64,000 nt of DNA, from NCBI RefSeq assembly GCF_008704205.1, contig NZ_VXLC01000001.1, positions 558,001-622,000 on the forward strand. Direction: 5' to 3'. The position numbers were made by a program, and so were the translations under genes. Positions within the stretch are counted from its first letter, which is position 1. Each line of letters begins with the position of its first letter. Below, piece after piece: positions 34,742-42,465 of this stretch. This DNA comes from Nocardia colli. Its GTDB lineage: Bacteria > Actinomycetota > Actinomycetes > Mycobacteriales > Mycobacteriaceae. Under the pieces are notes generated by a model. The model was not told the DNA's origin, searched no databases, and saw only the letters and a list, made by a program, of their open reading frames with translations.

Positions 34742-35634
34742 CAGAACGGCCTCGACGATCGCGGCGTGACCGAGACGACCAGGCTCGATTGCAGGTTGCC
34801 GCCGTCGACCTGCACGACGATGTCGGTGGCGCTCCATGGAGGCAGCGCGGCGAGCCAACGCCGACCGGCAAGCTGTCCCCAGACATTCTGGGCGATCGCG
34901 GAGTTCCCCGAGTACAGGCGAGCCGTCCGGTGCCGCGGATGCGTATCGATCCGTAGCGTCTGTCCCGCGGTGAGCCTGGGCGTCTGCACCATCCGAGGGA
35001 TCTCACTACCGGTCGGATCCAGGATCGCCCAGCGTCCGGGACCATTCATCGTGTACCGCGGCCAGGCCGGCTGGTCGGCAGCGTTCCGTGCCCGAACCTT
35101 GCCCTCGTTGAGCGCCGAAGTGTTCGTCCACACAGCGGTTTCGTCGAAGTGTCGCTCCAGCGGATCCATCGCCGTCGCCGACATCTTGTACAGCGCAAGC
35201 GCATTACGTGCCGGATCGATCTCGCCGACGGCTTCCGGGGCGGCATCCAGTTGCACCTGCTGAAACCGCCAGCCCTGATGCCGAGTGAAAAACCCGATAG
35301 TAGAAGGCTTGTCGGTGGACCAGCCGCGGAACCAGGCGTCGTGCACCGCGTAGAAATCTCGGACCGGGTCCGTACCAGATCGTTTCGCGGACTGGGAGAT
35401 CACGGCGATGAAGTCCCATTCCTTCTTCGCCCGGATCGAACGCTGGAAGGTCGCGCCGTCCTGGCGGGCCCCCTCGTTGACGAGCAGTTGCACCGGAGCG
35501 AACATGTAGCCGGTCTGATTGGACAACCGGACGCCTTCCCGACCGGCATTCAACCCGGACAGATGCCACACCCTGCCGTTGACGTCCCACAGGACGACCT
35601 TCGTGTGCTGGCTGTTCAATAGCTGGTGGGTCAT
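34741..35634 (-). CDS. Distal tail protein (Dit-like minor tail protein)
   Basis: A 297-residue protein placed directly after the tape measure gene (4-bp overlap), where siphophages encode the distal tail protein. It has an N-terminal strand-rich domain (TKVVLWDVNGRVWHLSGL, GVRLSNQTGYMFAP), a central region with FQRSIRAKKEWDF, and a C-terminal galectin-like sandwich (WLAALPPWSATDIVVQVDGG). It would link the tail tube to the Gp37-like hub and fibres. Confidence 0.75.
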   Translation of the reverse strand: MTHQLLNSQHTKVVLWDVNGRVWHLSGLNAGREGVRLSNQTGYMFAPVQLLVNEGARQDGATFQRSIRAKKEWDFIAVISQSAKRSGTDPVRDFYAVHDAWFRGWSTDKPSTIGFFTRHQGWRFQQVQLDAAPEAVGEIDPARNALALYKMSATAMDPLERHFDETAVWTNTSALNEGKVRARNAADQPAWPRYTMNGPGRWAILDPTGSEIPRMVQTPRLTAGQTLRIDTHPRHRTARLYSGNSAIAQNVWGQLAGRRWLAALPPWSATDIVVQVDGGNLQSSLVVSVTPRSSRPF

Positions 35635-38150
35635 CGACCGAGCCCTCCTCCGCGTTGTTGCGCCACCGTGCGGCGCCGGCGAACCCGCTCCACCGCGATG
35701 GCGGCGCTCTTGGGGTCCATGCCGTTGAAGTTGTAGATGTCTCCCCGAGCGGTGCGACCGCCCGGACCTTTGGCGAGATCGGTCAGGCCGAAGCCGGATC
35801 CGAACTCCTCTTTCACGCCACTGGCCACGAGCTCGATCGGCTTGGTGACGAACTCGGCAGCGGTGCCGGTGACCATCGAACCGATCATCGATCCGACCGC
35901 AGGGGCCAGCGCACCCAACGGGCCGAGGAACGGGGCGACCAGAGTCCCGGCAGCGGTACCTAGCGTGCTGCCGATCGTCGACGCCGCACCTTTGATCGCA
36001 CCGGTGACTCCACCGACCAGGCCGTGCTGTTGTAGACCGCTCAGGCCACCTTGCAGGGCGGCGAGCCCGGCCTGCTGGTCACGGGTCATCTGCGGAGTCG
36101 GGCTCTGGGTGCCCGTCGGGCTCCAGTCGATGCCGGTGTACTCCTTGACGACGGCGGCGATGCTCGATGACCACTTGCCCTCGGGGTCGACGCTTTTGTA
36201 AAGGTCACCTAGGGCGTCGCCCTGCGCGGCACCGAATTGAGCTCCGGCTTCGATAATCTGATTGCCGTTGGTGCCGAGTAGCGGCGCGAGTGCGGAGGCC
36301 GCGTCCCCGCCGAGCTTGCCGCCCGCGACATTGAGCAAGTCCTTGAAGCTGCTCGTCGTCGGGTCGTAGATCTCGTCGCTCAGCGCGAGCGACTGCGCGC
36401 CGAATCCGGCCGCGCCGACCGCGGGCGTCCCGTCGATCGGAGATTCCCCGGTACCGGGGGTGGCCGGCTCGGCGCCCGGCCCGGCAGGCAGACCATTTTT
36501 GCTGGGGCGGTTGCGGATCAGATACGAACCCGTCGGCGATTGCTGGGCGGAGAGGCCGCCACCGTAGGAGTACGACCCGCCGCCGGAGTAGTAGGAGCCG
36601 CCACCTGACGCCCCGGTTGCACTCCCGTCGGTCTGCCGCGGCACGACCGAATTCCCGCCGTCACCGCCGCCGTTCTCCCCGGTACCGACGCTGGCCGCGC
36701 CGCCGAGGCCGGAGCCACCGGTTTCGCCGGACAGGGTCATCGACGCGGTCAGGCTGCCACCGAACTTGGCGCCGATCAGGCTGCCCAGCTGGGCACCGAT
36801 CACCGGCGCCAGTTCACCGTCGGGTCCGAGGGCGGGCCCGAGCACCGAGCCCAGCGCGGCGCCGACCTGACTGCCCGCCTGGGTTGCCGCACCCACGATG
36901 CCGCTCGCCAAGGCGGCGGACAACGAGCCGAGGGGATTGATGGTTCCGGTCTGTACCGACCCGGACTGAGGGGCGTCGTTCCCGGTCGGCACCGTCCCGA
37001 TCGGAGCACGGTAGGCACGACCGAAGCCCAGTGCTCCCGGCGTGCCCTCCGTCCGCACCCGCATGGCGGCGCCCAGCGGATTGGGTTCGCCGATATCGGG
37101 CGGGTCCGAGCGGGTCACCGACTCCTGCGTAGGAGCGCTCGCCGTACCACCGGAGCCGAGCACCGAGCTGAGCACGCCACCCGGCCCGAAGGCGGGAGCG
37201 ACGATCGAGCCGAGCGCGGCACCGGCGGCACCGCCCGCGTTGATTGCGGCATTACCGATGCCGCCCAGCACATCCGCCACCATGCCGAACAGGCCGAAAT
37301 CCTGCGGACGGAAGGCGGCGTCCTGGCTCGCCGGAGCGACGGGATTGCGCAGCAGGTCGCGCCACGACTGTGCCGCTCCCCCGCCGCCGACCAGGCCGCC
37401 GTCGGCGAAGCCAGGGAGCATGCCGCCCAGATACGTCGGCGATGGTACCCATCCGTTGTTGATCGCGGCCAGCAGCGGCAATGCGTTCGCCGTTGCCGCC
37501 GCGTTGACGACGAACTCACCGGGGGACAGCCGAGCGAGCACCCGGTCTTGCCGTGGCCCACCCGGCCCGTAGACCATGCCGCCGTTCGCGAGCCGCTGCG
37601 GCGTGCGTCCCTCGACTCCCGAGGCGGGCACACCCGATTCATCGACGAACTCGTCGCGGGAATCGTTGTCGCCGTTGCGGTCCCGAGCCGGGCCGGACAG
37701 TGTCGCCTTCGAGCTGACCCGAACGATCCGGGTCCGGGTCTTGGTCGCGCCGCCGTCCGGGTCGTAGCGGTGCAGCGCACCCGTGGCGATCCAGTTCGCG
37801 AAGAACCTCGGCACCGCGCCCAGGACGTCTTGGAAAGCCTGTGCCAGCGAACCGATCTGGCCGGAGTCACCGGTGATCCCGTTCGCCGAGGCCAACGTAT
37901 CGCCGGCCATCAGGATCGGATCGTCACCGGGCAGGGTGATGACCGAGGTGCCGGTGACTTTCCCGCCCTGCCAGACCGCCCCGCTCGGCAACGAAACCTT
38001 CTGCCCCGGGGCGGGCTGACCGCTGTTGGCCATGGCCAGGATATCCGGCATCCCCATCACCGGCGGACGTGTCTGTTCGGACCGAGAAGTGTTGGTATCG
38101 CGCGCCGAAGGGCGCCTCGAGTCCGGCGGAGTCCGCACATCGGAGCTCAT
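35631..38150 (-). CDS. Atypical tape-measure protein
   Basis: An 839-residue protein (ATG 38150, GGAGA upstream). Residues 187-222 carry the phage tape-measure phrase ANGGMVYGPGGPRQD followed by LSPGEFVVNAAAT, normally near the end of such proteins; here more than 600 residues follow. The rest is Gly/Ala-rich with three similar hydrophobic segments (AALGSIVAPAFGPGG, AALGSVLGPALGPDG, GTLVAPFLGPLGALAP) and few coiled-coil heptads. The C-terminus has IYNFNGM (about 805-811) and a basic RVRRRRT tail. The IYNFNGM motif recurs near the N-termini of both toxins. By position and motif it sets tail length and fills the tail lumen. Confidence 0.75.
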   Translation of the reverse strand: MSSDVRTPPDSRRPSARDTNTSRSEQTRPPVMGMPDILAMANSGQPAPGQKVSLPSGAVWQGGKVTGTSVITLPGDDPILMAGDTLASANGITGDSGQIGSLAQAFQDVLGAVPRFFANWIATGALHRYDPDGGATKTRTRIVRVSSKATLSGPARDRNGDNDSRDEFVDESGVPASGVEGRTPQRLANGGMVYGPGGPRQDRVLARLSPGEFVVNAAATANALPLLAAINNGWVPSPTYLGGMLPGFADGGLVGGGGAAQSWRDLLRNPVAPASQDAAFRPQDFGLFGMVADVLGGIGNAAINAGGAAGAALGSIVAPAFGPGGVLSSVLGSGGTASAPTQESVTRSDPPDIGEPNPLGAAMRVRTEGTPGALGFGRAYRAPIGTVPTGNDAPQSGSVQTGTINPLGSLSAALASGIVGAATQAGSQVGAALGSVLGPALGPDGELAPVIGAQLGSLIGAKFGGSLTASMTLSGETGGSGLGGAASVGTGENGGGDGGNSVVPRQTDGSATGASGGGSYYSGGGSYSYGGGLSAQQSPTGSYLIRNRPSKNGLPAGPGAEPATPGTGESPIDGTPAVGAAGFGAQSLALSDEIYDPTTSSFKDLLNVAGGKLGGDAASALAPLLGTNGNQIIEAGAQFGAAQGDALGDLYKSVDPEGKWSSSIAAVVKEYTGIDWSPTGTQSPTPQMTRDQQAGLAALQGGLSGLQQHGLVGGVTGAIKGAASTIGSTLGTAAGTLVAPFLGPLGALAPAVGSMIGSMVTGTAAEFVTKPIELVASGVKEEFGSGFGLTDLAKGPGGRTARGDIYNFNGMDPKSAAIAVERVRRRRTVAQQRGGGLGR

Positions 38151-38208
38151 TTGTTTCTCCACATTCGCATCTACTTTCTCGGCCACTGCGCAGATCAACG
38201 CCCGCGAA

Positions 38209-38592
38209 CTATTCCTCCCAATTGAGGAACTCGTTCATCTCGCCGATCCCGGTCGCCGTGCCGATTCGTTCGCGGCTCGACTTCACGCCGGGCCTCGGCA
38301 CGAGTTCCGGACGGTTGCGCCCGTTTCTGGCGTCGTCGGTTTTCGCCCAGACGAGCCAGCGCAGGGAATCGGTGATGTCGGCGAGCAGGAATTGGTCGAG
38401 TTGCCAGCGGTAGGAGTCTGGGTTCATCGCGCGGAACAGCGCGGATTCGGCGGGCAGCCATCGGATGATCGCCTTCAGCTCGCGCCAGCCGAGCACCTCC
38501 GTGCCGAGCTGACGCAGTCGCAAGCCGAGCGTGATCAGGTCGTATTCGATAGCCTCGCAATGCTCTTCGAGAAGAGCATCGAGGCTTAGGAT
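38209..38592 (-). CDS. Tail assembly chaperone, -1 frame extension
   Basis: This frame is open from the slippery site at 38592-38598 to a stop at 38209 and continues the upstream chaperone by 127 residues (ILSLDALLEEHCEAIEYDLI, then GWRELKAIIRWLPAESALF to the C-terminus NEFLNWEE). It has no good start of its own, as expected for the T part of a G/GT chaperone pair. The fused product would be about 222 residues. The arrangement major tail / G / GT / tape measure is diagnostic of siphovirus tails. Confidence 0.78.
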   Translation of the reverse strand: MLSLDALLEEHCEAIEYDLITLGLRLRQLGTEVLGWRELKAIIRWLPAESALFRAMNPDSYRWQLDQFLLADITDSLRWLVWAKTDDARNGRNRPELVPRPGVKSSRERIGTATGIGEMNEFLNWEE

Positions 38593-38876
38593 TCCCCCAG
38601 GTTGACTCCCGAGTGGGTGCGCCAGGCATCCAGCAACTCGTGGTAGGCGTCCGGATCCATCTCGTCCAGCACGGCGAGCGACTCGGCGGACAAGGTCAGC
38701 TCCAGCAGCGTGTACATCGCGTCGACATCACCGAGGCGGCGGATCCGGCGGATCAGGCCCGGCTTGAGGTAGGACAGGGACGGCAGGTGTAGTTCGACAT
38801 CGCCCACCTTGTAGACGAAGTCGTCCTTGACCTGGAGCGGACGGTTCAGGGTGATCGGTGCTTTCAGGGAAGTCAT
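38586..38876 (-). CDS. Tail assembly chaperone G
   Basis: A 96-residue helical protein (LHLPSLSYLKPGLIRRIRRL, then a C-terminal ALAVLDEMDPDAYHELLDAW-like helix) between the major tail and tape measure genes. It binds the tape measure during tail assembly in related phages. Its last codons, CTG GGG GAA TCC TAA, contain a slippery run that lets some ribosomes move into the frame at 38209-38592. Confidence 0.8.
   Translation of the reverse strand: MTSLKAPITLNRPLQVKDDFVYKVGDVELHLPSLSYLKPGLIRRIRRLGDVDAMYTLLELTLSAESLAVLDEMDPDAYHELLDAWRTHSGVNLGES
38592..38598 (-). other. Programmed -1 frameshift site
   Basis: The heptamer G GGG GAA, read in the chaperone frame, sits two codons before the TAA stop. 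A one-base backward slip joins the G and GT chaperone frames exactly. This matches the known tail-chaperone frameshift of siphophages. Efficiency is unknown. Confidence 0.78.
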
Positions 38877-38955
38877 TGGTTCGCAGACCCTTTCATGACA
38901 TATGTGTGCGCAGGCAGAGGAGAGAATTGGTGAAAAGGGTTTGGTGAAATAAGGG

Positions 38956-39008
38956 CCCAGCGGTGGCGGGCGGGCCTGCGCATAGGTGTGAAACCCGCCA
39001 CCGCTGGG
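38956..39008 (-). terminator. Hairpin after major tail gene, probable attenuator
   Basis: Perfect 15-base arms (CCCAGCGGTGGCGGG and complement) around a 23-base loop, between the stop of the major tail gene and the chaperone start. The T tract is weak, so partial termination is more likely than full termination; this would give more major tail protein than downstream products. Confidence 0.6.
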
Positions 39009-39015
39009 GGCTTTA

Positions 39016-39606
39016 TCAGGCGGCCTTGATGATGCCGTCGTCGAGGTAGCGGTACGCCTTGTTGGCGGCGTCGTCCTTGAAGGCTTCGATGGTGATGTTG
39101 AAGCCCGCGAGCTCCTTCGACACGAACTTGCGCTCCTGGACCTGCGAGATCGACGCGTTCGGCAGCACGATGCGCATCTTCTTCTTCTCGCTCAGCATGT
39201 CGAACACGAAGAGACGACGCTCCAGCACCGAGCCGGTCTCCTTGACCGTGTACAGCTTGCCGCTGGTGGCCGTGGCCGCGGTCACGGTGACATTGGCCTT
39301 ACCGAACACCTCGTTGAGGACGTCCTCGTCCCACACCGCGTACAGGGTGAGGCCGAAGCGGACCGAGTGCTCGGTCTGCAGGTTGGCGATGATGTCGGCG
39401 CTCCAGTCCTTGATCTGCTCGATCTTGCGCTCGCCCTTGGACTCGATGCCGTCCTCGGAGACGTAGCCGAGAGGCTTGAAGATCGCGGGGTCGAGGGCCT
39501 CCGACGCCGAGGCCGGCAGCTTGGTGCCGAGGTTGGCGACCAGCACACCGCCGGAGACGGAGACCGGGGTACCGGCGCCGATGTACTTGCTAGAGGGCAA
39601 AGCCAT
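39016..39606 (-). CDS. Major tail tube protein
   Basis: A 196-residue protein with a beta-rich tube fold: YVSEDGIESKGERKIEQIKD (typical of actinophage major tail proteins), then TEHSVRFGLTLYAVWDEDVL and VLERRLFVFDMLSEKKKMRI, ending FNITIEAFKDDAANKAYRYL. It precedes the chaperones and tape measure, as in siphophages. It would polymerise into a non-contractile tail tube; no sheath gene is present. Confidence 0.85.
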   Translation of the reverse strand: MALPSSKYIGAGTPVSVSGGVLVANLGTKLPASASEALDPAIFKPLGYVSEDGIESKGERKIEQIKDWSADIIANLQTEHSVRFGLTLYAVWDEDVLNEVFGKANVTVTAATATSGKLYTVKETGSVLERRLFVFDMLSEKKKMRIVLPNASISQVQERKFVSKELAGFNITIEAFKDDAANKAYRYLDDGIIKAA

Positions 39607-39728
39607 GGTGATTCTCCCTTGGGATTGTTGCGCAGGCCCATGGGATGTGGTTATTCAGTTGTGGCTCCCATGAGGGGGAGTCAGGCGAGGCCTACGCCTC
39701 GCACGCTTTCGGGTTGTGACGTTGCGGG

Positions 39729-40115
39729 TCAGTAGATCTGGGTAGCCGGCCGATCGTCGGAGACGGCGAAGCCGCCCCAATCGACGATCTCGTAGCCGCC
39801 GTCGTAGTCGGCGAGCATCGAGACCAGTAGCTGTTTCACGGTCTTCTGGCCCCAGGTGTCTCGATAGAAGACCTGGCTACCTCGCACGTTGTCGCCGGTG
39901 TTGTAACTGACCACACAGTTGGGAAAGTAGAATCTGGCCTCGACCTGCGTGAACTGGTCGCTACCCGATTGCTTGACCGGGTGGATATCGAAAACGAAGG
40001 TGGCGGGGCCCGAATTGGCCGGGACGCGAACCAGCCTCGCGTACCGGAACGGCTCCGCAATCCACCGCACGAGCAGGGTCTCGTCCTTCATCAGGCCGAT
40101 TTCTCGCTGAGTCAC
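39729..40115 (-). CDS. Tail-region protein, head-tail connector position
   Basis: A 128-residue protein with alternating strands (LLVRWIAEPFRYARLVRVPA, TFVFDIHPVKQSG, QVEARFYFPNCVVSYNTGD). It lies between the tail terminator candidate and the major tail gene. Position suggests a tail-completion or tube-initiation role. No motif defines it, so function is not claimed beyond context. Confidence 0.6.
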   Translation of the reverse strand: MTQREIGLMKDETLLVRWIAEPFRYARLVRVPANSGPATFVFDIHPVKQSGSDQFTQVEARFYFPNCVVSYNTGDNVRGSQVFYRDTWGQKTVKQLLVSMLADYDGGYEIVDWGGFAVSDDRPATQIY

Positions 40116-40164
40116 TGCAACTCTCCTTGTTCAGGCGATAATTTGTCTTGCCCCGCAGGGCATT

Positions 40165-40599
40165 TCAGGTGACTTTGCCGCGAACGATCAGGTCGGCGAT
40201 GATGGCGTGCCGTGGGGCGGCCGTCGCCGGGTCGGTGTCGTTCTGGAGGCCGACATCCTCGATGTATTCGCACCACACGGTGCCCAGGTAACCCGGCGCC
40301 GCGGCCGAAAGGATGCCGCGGATCAGCGCGGCCAAATCGGCCGCCACCCCGGAATCGTCGGTGCATTCGACAACGACGCGCGGTCGATCCAGGATCAGAT
40401 CCGGGCCGCGGCGCCCCTCCCGGTCTTCGACGTCCTGGCGCAGTATTCGGTCGTTACGTAGGACTCGGACCATGCGCGGCGGGCGCGGGTCCGGAATTCG
40501 GGTCACCACCTTCGCGGTGTCGGACGCGGCGGCGAGTTGCGCGGTCAGGTATTCGACCAGAGTCTTTTCGATGTCGGGGTACACGATCCGTTCGGTCAT
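40165..40599 (-). CDS. Tail terminator-like protein
   Basis: A 144-residue protein with the alpha/beta layout of tail terminators: an N-terminal helix DIEKTLVEYLTAQLA, a strand TRIPDPRPPRMVRVLR, then DRPRVVVECTDDSG and a helix AADLAALIRGILSA, ending HAIIADLIVRGKV. In phages this protein caps the tail tube and normally contacts the head connector. Here no head genes exist, so it may simply close the tube. It has AAAGGGTGG before the ATG. Confidence 0.72.
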   Translation of the reverse strand: MTERIVYPDIEKTLVEYLTAQLAAASDTAKVVTRIPDPRPPRMVRVLRNDRILRQDVEDREGRRGPDLILDRPRVVVECTDDSGVAADLAALIRGILSAAAPGYLGTVWCEYIEDVGLQNDTDPATAAPRHAIIADLIVRGKVT

Positions 40600-40620
40600 C
40601 GCGCTACCACCCTTTCGTGG

Positions 40621-41229
40621 CTATGGCTCTTGCCGGGCTTGCTCGATCCGCTGGCGCAGTTGATCGACGACTCCCGCATAGGCTTCGGTCTTGGTCGCGG
40701 CCTCGAAAGACAGGCCACGGGGATGGACGGCGTACCAACGACCGTCGTCGGTCTGGCTGACCTGGATGTCGTCGAGGTCGTAGAAGGACTCGGGATCCGG
40801 TACGGGCCACTGGCCGTTCTCGTCCTTGGTGACGTGGAGGCCGGTATCGAATGCGCCGGGAGCGCCGCCGGGCGTTGCGGCCCAACGGATCTCCTCCAAC
40901 TCGGGATGCACTCGCACCCCGCGTTTCACCAGATACTCGGCGACCCTGGTCGCCTGTTTGATCCCGGTCACGGTCGGTTCCGCCACCTTCGGTGACTGCT
41001 TGCTCTGCCACTGCGGCAGATGGATCACCGACAACTCCTCAGCGAGCGCCTTCACCTGCGGATCCAGCTCCGCGGTGTCCGCGGATTCGGCAAGCTTCCC
41101 GCTCAGCGCCTGCTGGATGAATGCGAGAAACTCCGGCGTGACCAGTTGCCCGGTATCGGTCTTCAGGTACTCCGGCGGAGGCTGATGATTGGCGAATTGG
41201 ATGGATTCGACGACTTCTTTGTCAGACAC
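40621..41229 (-). CDS. Hypothetical protein, start of tail morphogenesis genes
   Basis: A 202-residue protein with an acidic helical N-terminal half (FLAFIQQALSGKLAESADTA) and a mixed C-terminal half with RGVRVHPELEEIRW and RWYAVHPRGLSFEAATK. It precedes the tail terminator gene by 21 bp and belongs to the same operon. The place would suit a connector or minor structural protein, but the sequence is not recognised. Confidence 0.6.
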   Translation of the reverse strand: MSDKEVVESIQFANHQPPPEYLKTDTGQLVTPEFLAFIQQALSGKLAESADTAELDPQVKALAEELSVIHLPQWQSKQSPKVAEPTVTGIKQATRVAEYLVKRGVRVHPELEEIRWAATPGGAPGAFDTGLHVTKDENGQWPVPDPESFYDLDDIQVSQTDDGRWYAVHPRGLSFEAATKTEAYAGVVDQLRQRIEQARQEP

Positions 41230-41319
41230 GGTGCGCTCTCGCGATCATGGATTGCCTTCGAGTGTGGGTAGGAAAAGCCCACTCCTGCAGGAGGATCGGG
41301 CTCAGCTGACGCGCGTGAA

Positions 41320-42084
41320 TCAGCTCGCGGTGTACTCCAGGCGCTGCACCGAACCCTGCCAATCGGCGACGGTGACGCTGCCCGAGGCTTCGACTACGAC
41401 ACCGACCGGGCGCAGGATGCTCAGGAACCGGAAGGGCAGGACGGATTGCCCGCCTGCCGGGGTCAGCTTCAAAACGCGAGCGCCGTTGGAGGTTTGGCCC
41501 GAGTTGGCCACATAGGTGTTGCCCGCCGAGTCGATGTCGACGCCGGCGAGGGCATCGAGACCGGTGAAGGGCAGTTTGGTCTGCACGCCCTGCGGGCTCA
41601 GCCGGACGATGCCGCGCCATTCGATCTGGTTCGACACGGTGACGTTGCCGGTACCGTCCACCGCGATACCGAAGGGCCGATCCAAATCTTGGAAAGGCAA
41701 CGTGGTTTCGGTGCCGTCGGGACCGAGGCGGACCACCCTGCTGTTTCCGCCGTCGACGACGTAAATGTTCCCGGCTGCATCGATGTCGACGCCGGTGGGG
41801 AATCGCAGCCCGGTGAACGGCACCGTGGTCTGCACCCCGTCGTTACCGAGTCTGACGACGCGGTGGTTCCCGTAGTCGACGGCGAGCACATTGCCTGCCA
41901 CGTCGACCTTCACCGCGTACACCGCACCGAGCCCGTCGAACGGCAGGGTGGTTTGGACGCCTGCCACACTCAACCTGAGGATGCGGTTGTGGTCTGCGAC
42001 GTAGGTGTTCCTGGCGGTATCGACGTCGACACCACGCGTGCCATCGAGGCCGGTAAATGGCACTTTCACCTGTGTGTAGGTCAC
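41320..42084 (-). CDS. NHL-repeat beta-propeller protein, copy B
   Basis: A 254-residue protein composed of about six NHL blades with the repeated phrase LPF.GL....GVDVD.AGN.YV (for example FPTGVDIDAAGNIYVVDGGN). No signal peptide. It is among the first genes of the tail operon and a close paralogue of the 16087-16836 protein. NHL propellers are unusual in phage tail operons. A role in receptor or cargo recognition is possible but inferred only from position and fold. Confidence 0.73.
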   Translation of the reverse strand: MTYTQVKVPFTGLDGTRGVDVDTARNTYVADHNRILRLSVAGVQTTLPFDGLGAVYAVKVDVAGNVLAVDYGNHRVVRLGNDGVQTTVPFTGLRFPTGVDIDAAGNIYVVDGGNSRVVRLGPDGTETTLPFQDLDRPFGIAVDGTGNVTVSNQIEWRGIVRLSPQGVQTKLPFTGLDALAGVDIDSAGNTYVANSGQTSNGARVLKLTPAGGQSVLPFRFLSILRPVGVVVEASGSVTVADWQGSVQRLEYTAS

Positions 42085-42155
42085 GAGTTCGCGCTCCGAT
42101 CAGGATTTGATATCGACGAGGGACACACCGACGCACGGTCGGCAACCGACCGGGA

Positions 42156-42245
42156 TCACAGGCCGAGGAGCGGCAGAATCACCGGGAGGACAAGGGGGGC
42201 CAGGTGGCAGGCCAGCTTGATGAGATCGAGGGCGATGGTGAGCAT
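42156..42245 (-). CDS. 29-residue hydrophobic peptide
   Basis: A 30-codon frame whose ATG at 42245 follows a perfect AGGAGGTG ribosome site by 6 bases. The product starts MLTIALDLIKLACHLAP and continues with a Leu/Pro/Val-rich stretch, so it is a single short membrane or amphipathic helix. It lies between the first small gene and the NHL gene of the tail operon. It could be a translated leader, a small membrane peptide or a type-I-like toxin. The strong ribosome site is the main support. Confidence 0.55.
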   Translation of the reverse strand: MLTIALDLIKLACHLAPLVLPVILPLLGL

Positions 42246-42267
42246 GGGTTCACCTCCTCTCGGTCGG

Positions 42268-42465
42268 TCAATAACGCCGGGATGAGTCCGGCACGATGCG
42301 GCCTGCGGCGATCAAGGTGTTGAAGGCCAGGGCTTTTCGGCGGCAGTGGTCGGTGGAGCAGGCGCGGTGCACGCGCATCGACTCGTGGGCCTTGGCGATG
42401 GTGAGGGGGGCTGCGGGGGTGGCGTGGTCGGCCATGTCGAGCAGTTCCAGGACGGTGTTGTCCAT
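42268..42465 (-). CDS. Small conserved-type protein heading the tail operon
   Basis: A 65-residue protein from the ATG at 42465 (MDNTVLELLDMADHATP), with GAGGT upstream. It has a helical first half and a basic Cys-containing second half (HRACSTDHCRRKALAFNTLI) ending RIVPDSSRRY. The basic helix with a CxxxxC could bind nucleic acid or metal. It is the first gene of the operon and might regulate it. No family is recognised. Confidence 0.6.
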   Translation of the reverse strand: MDNTVLELLDMADHATPAAPLTIAKAHESMRVHRACSTDHCRRKALAFNTLIAAGRIVPDSSRRY

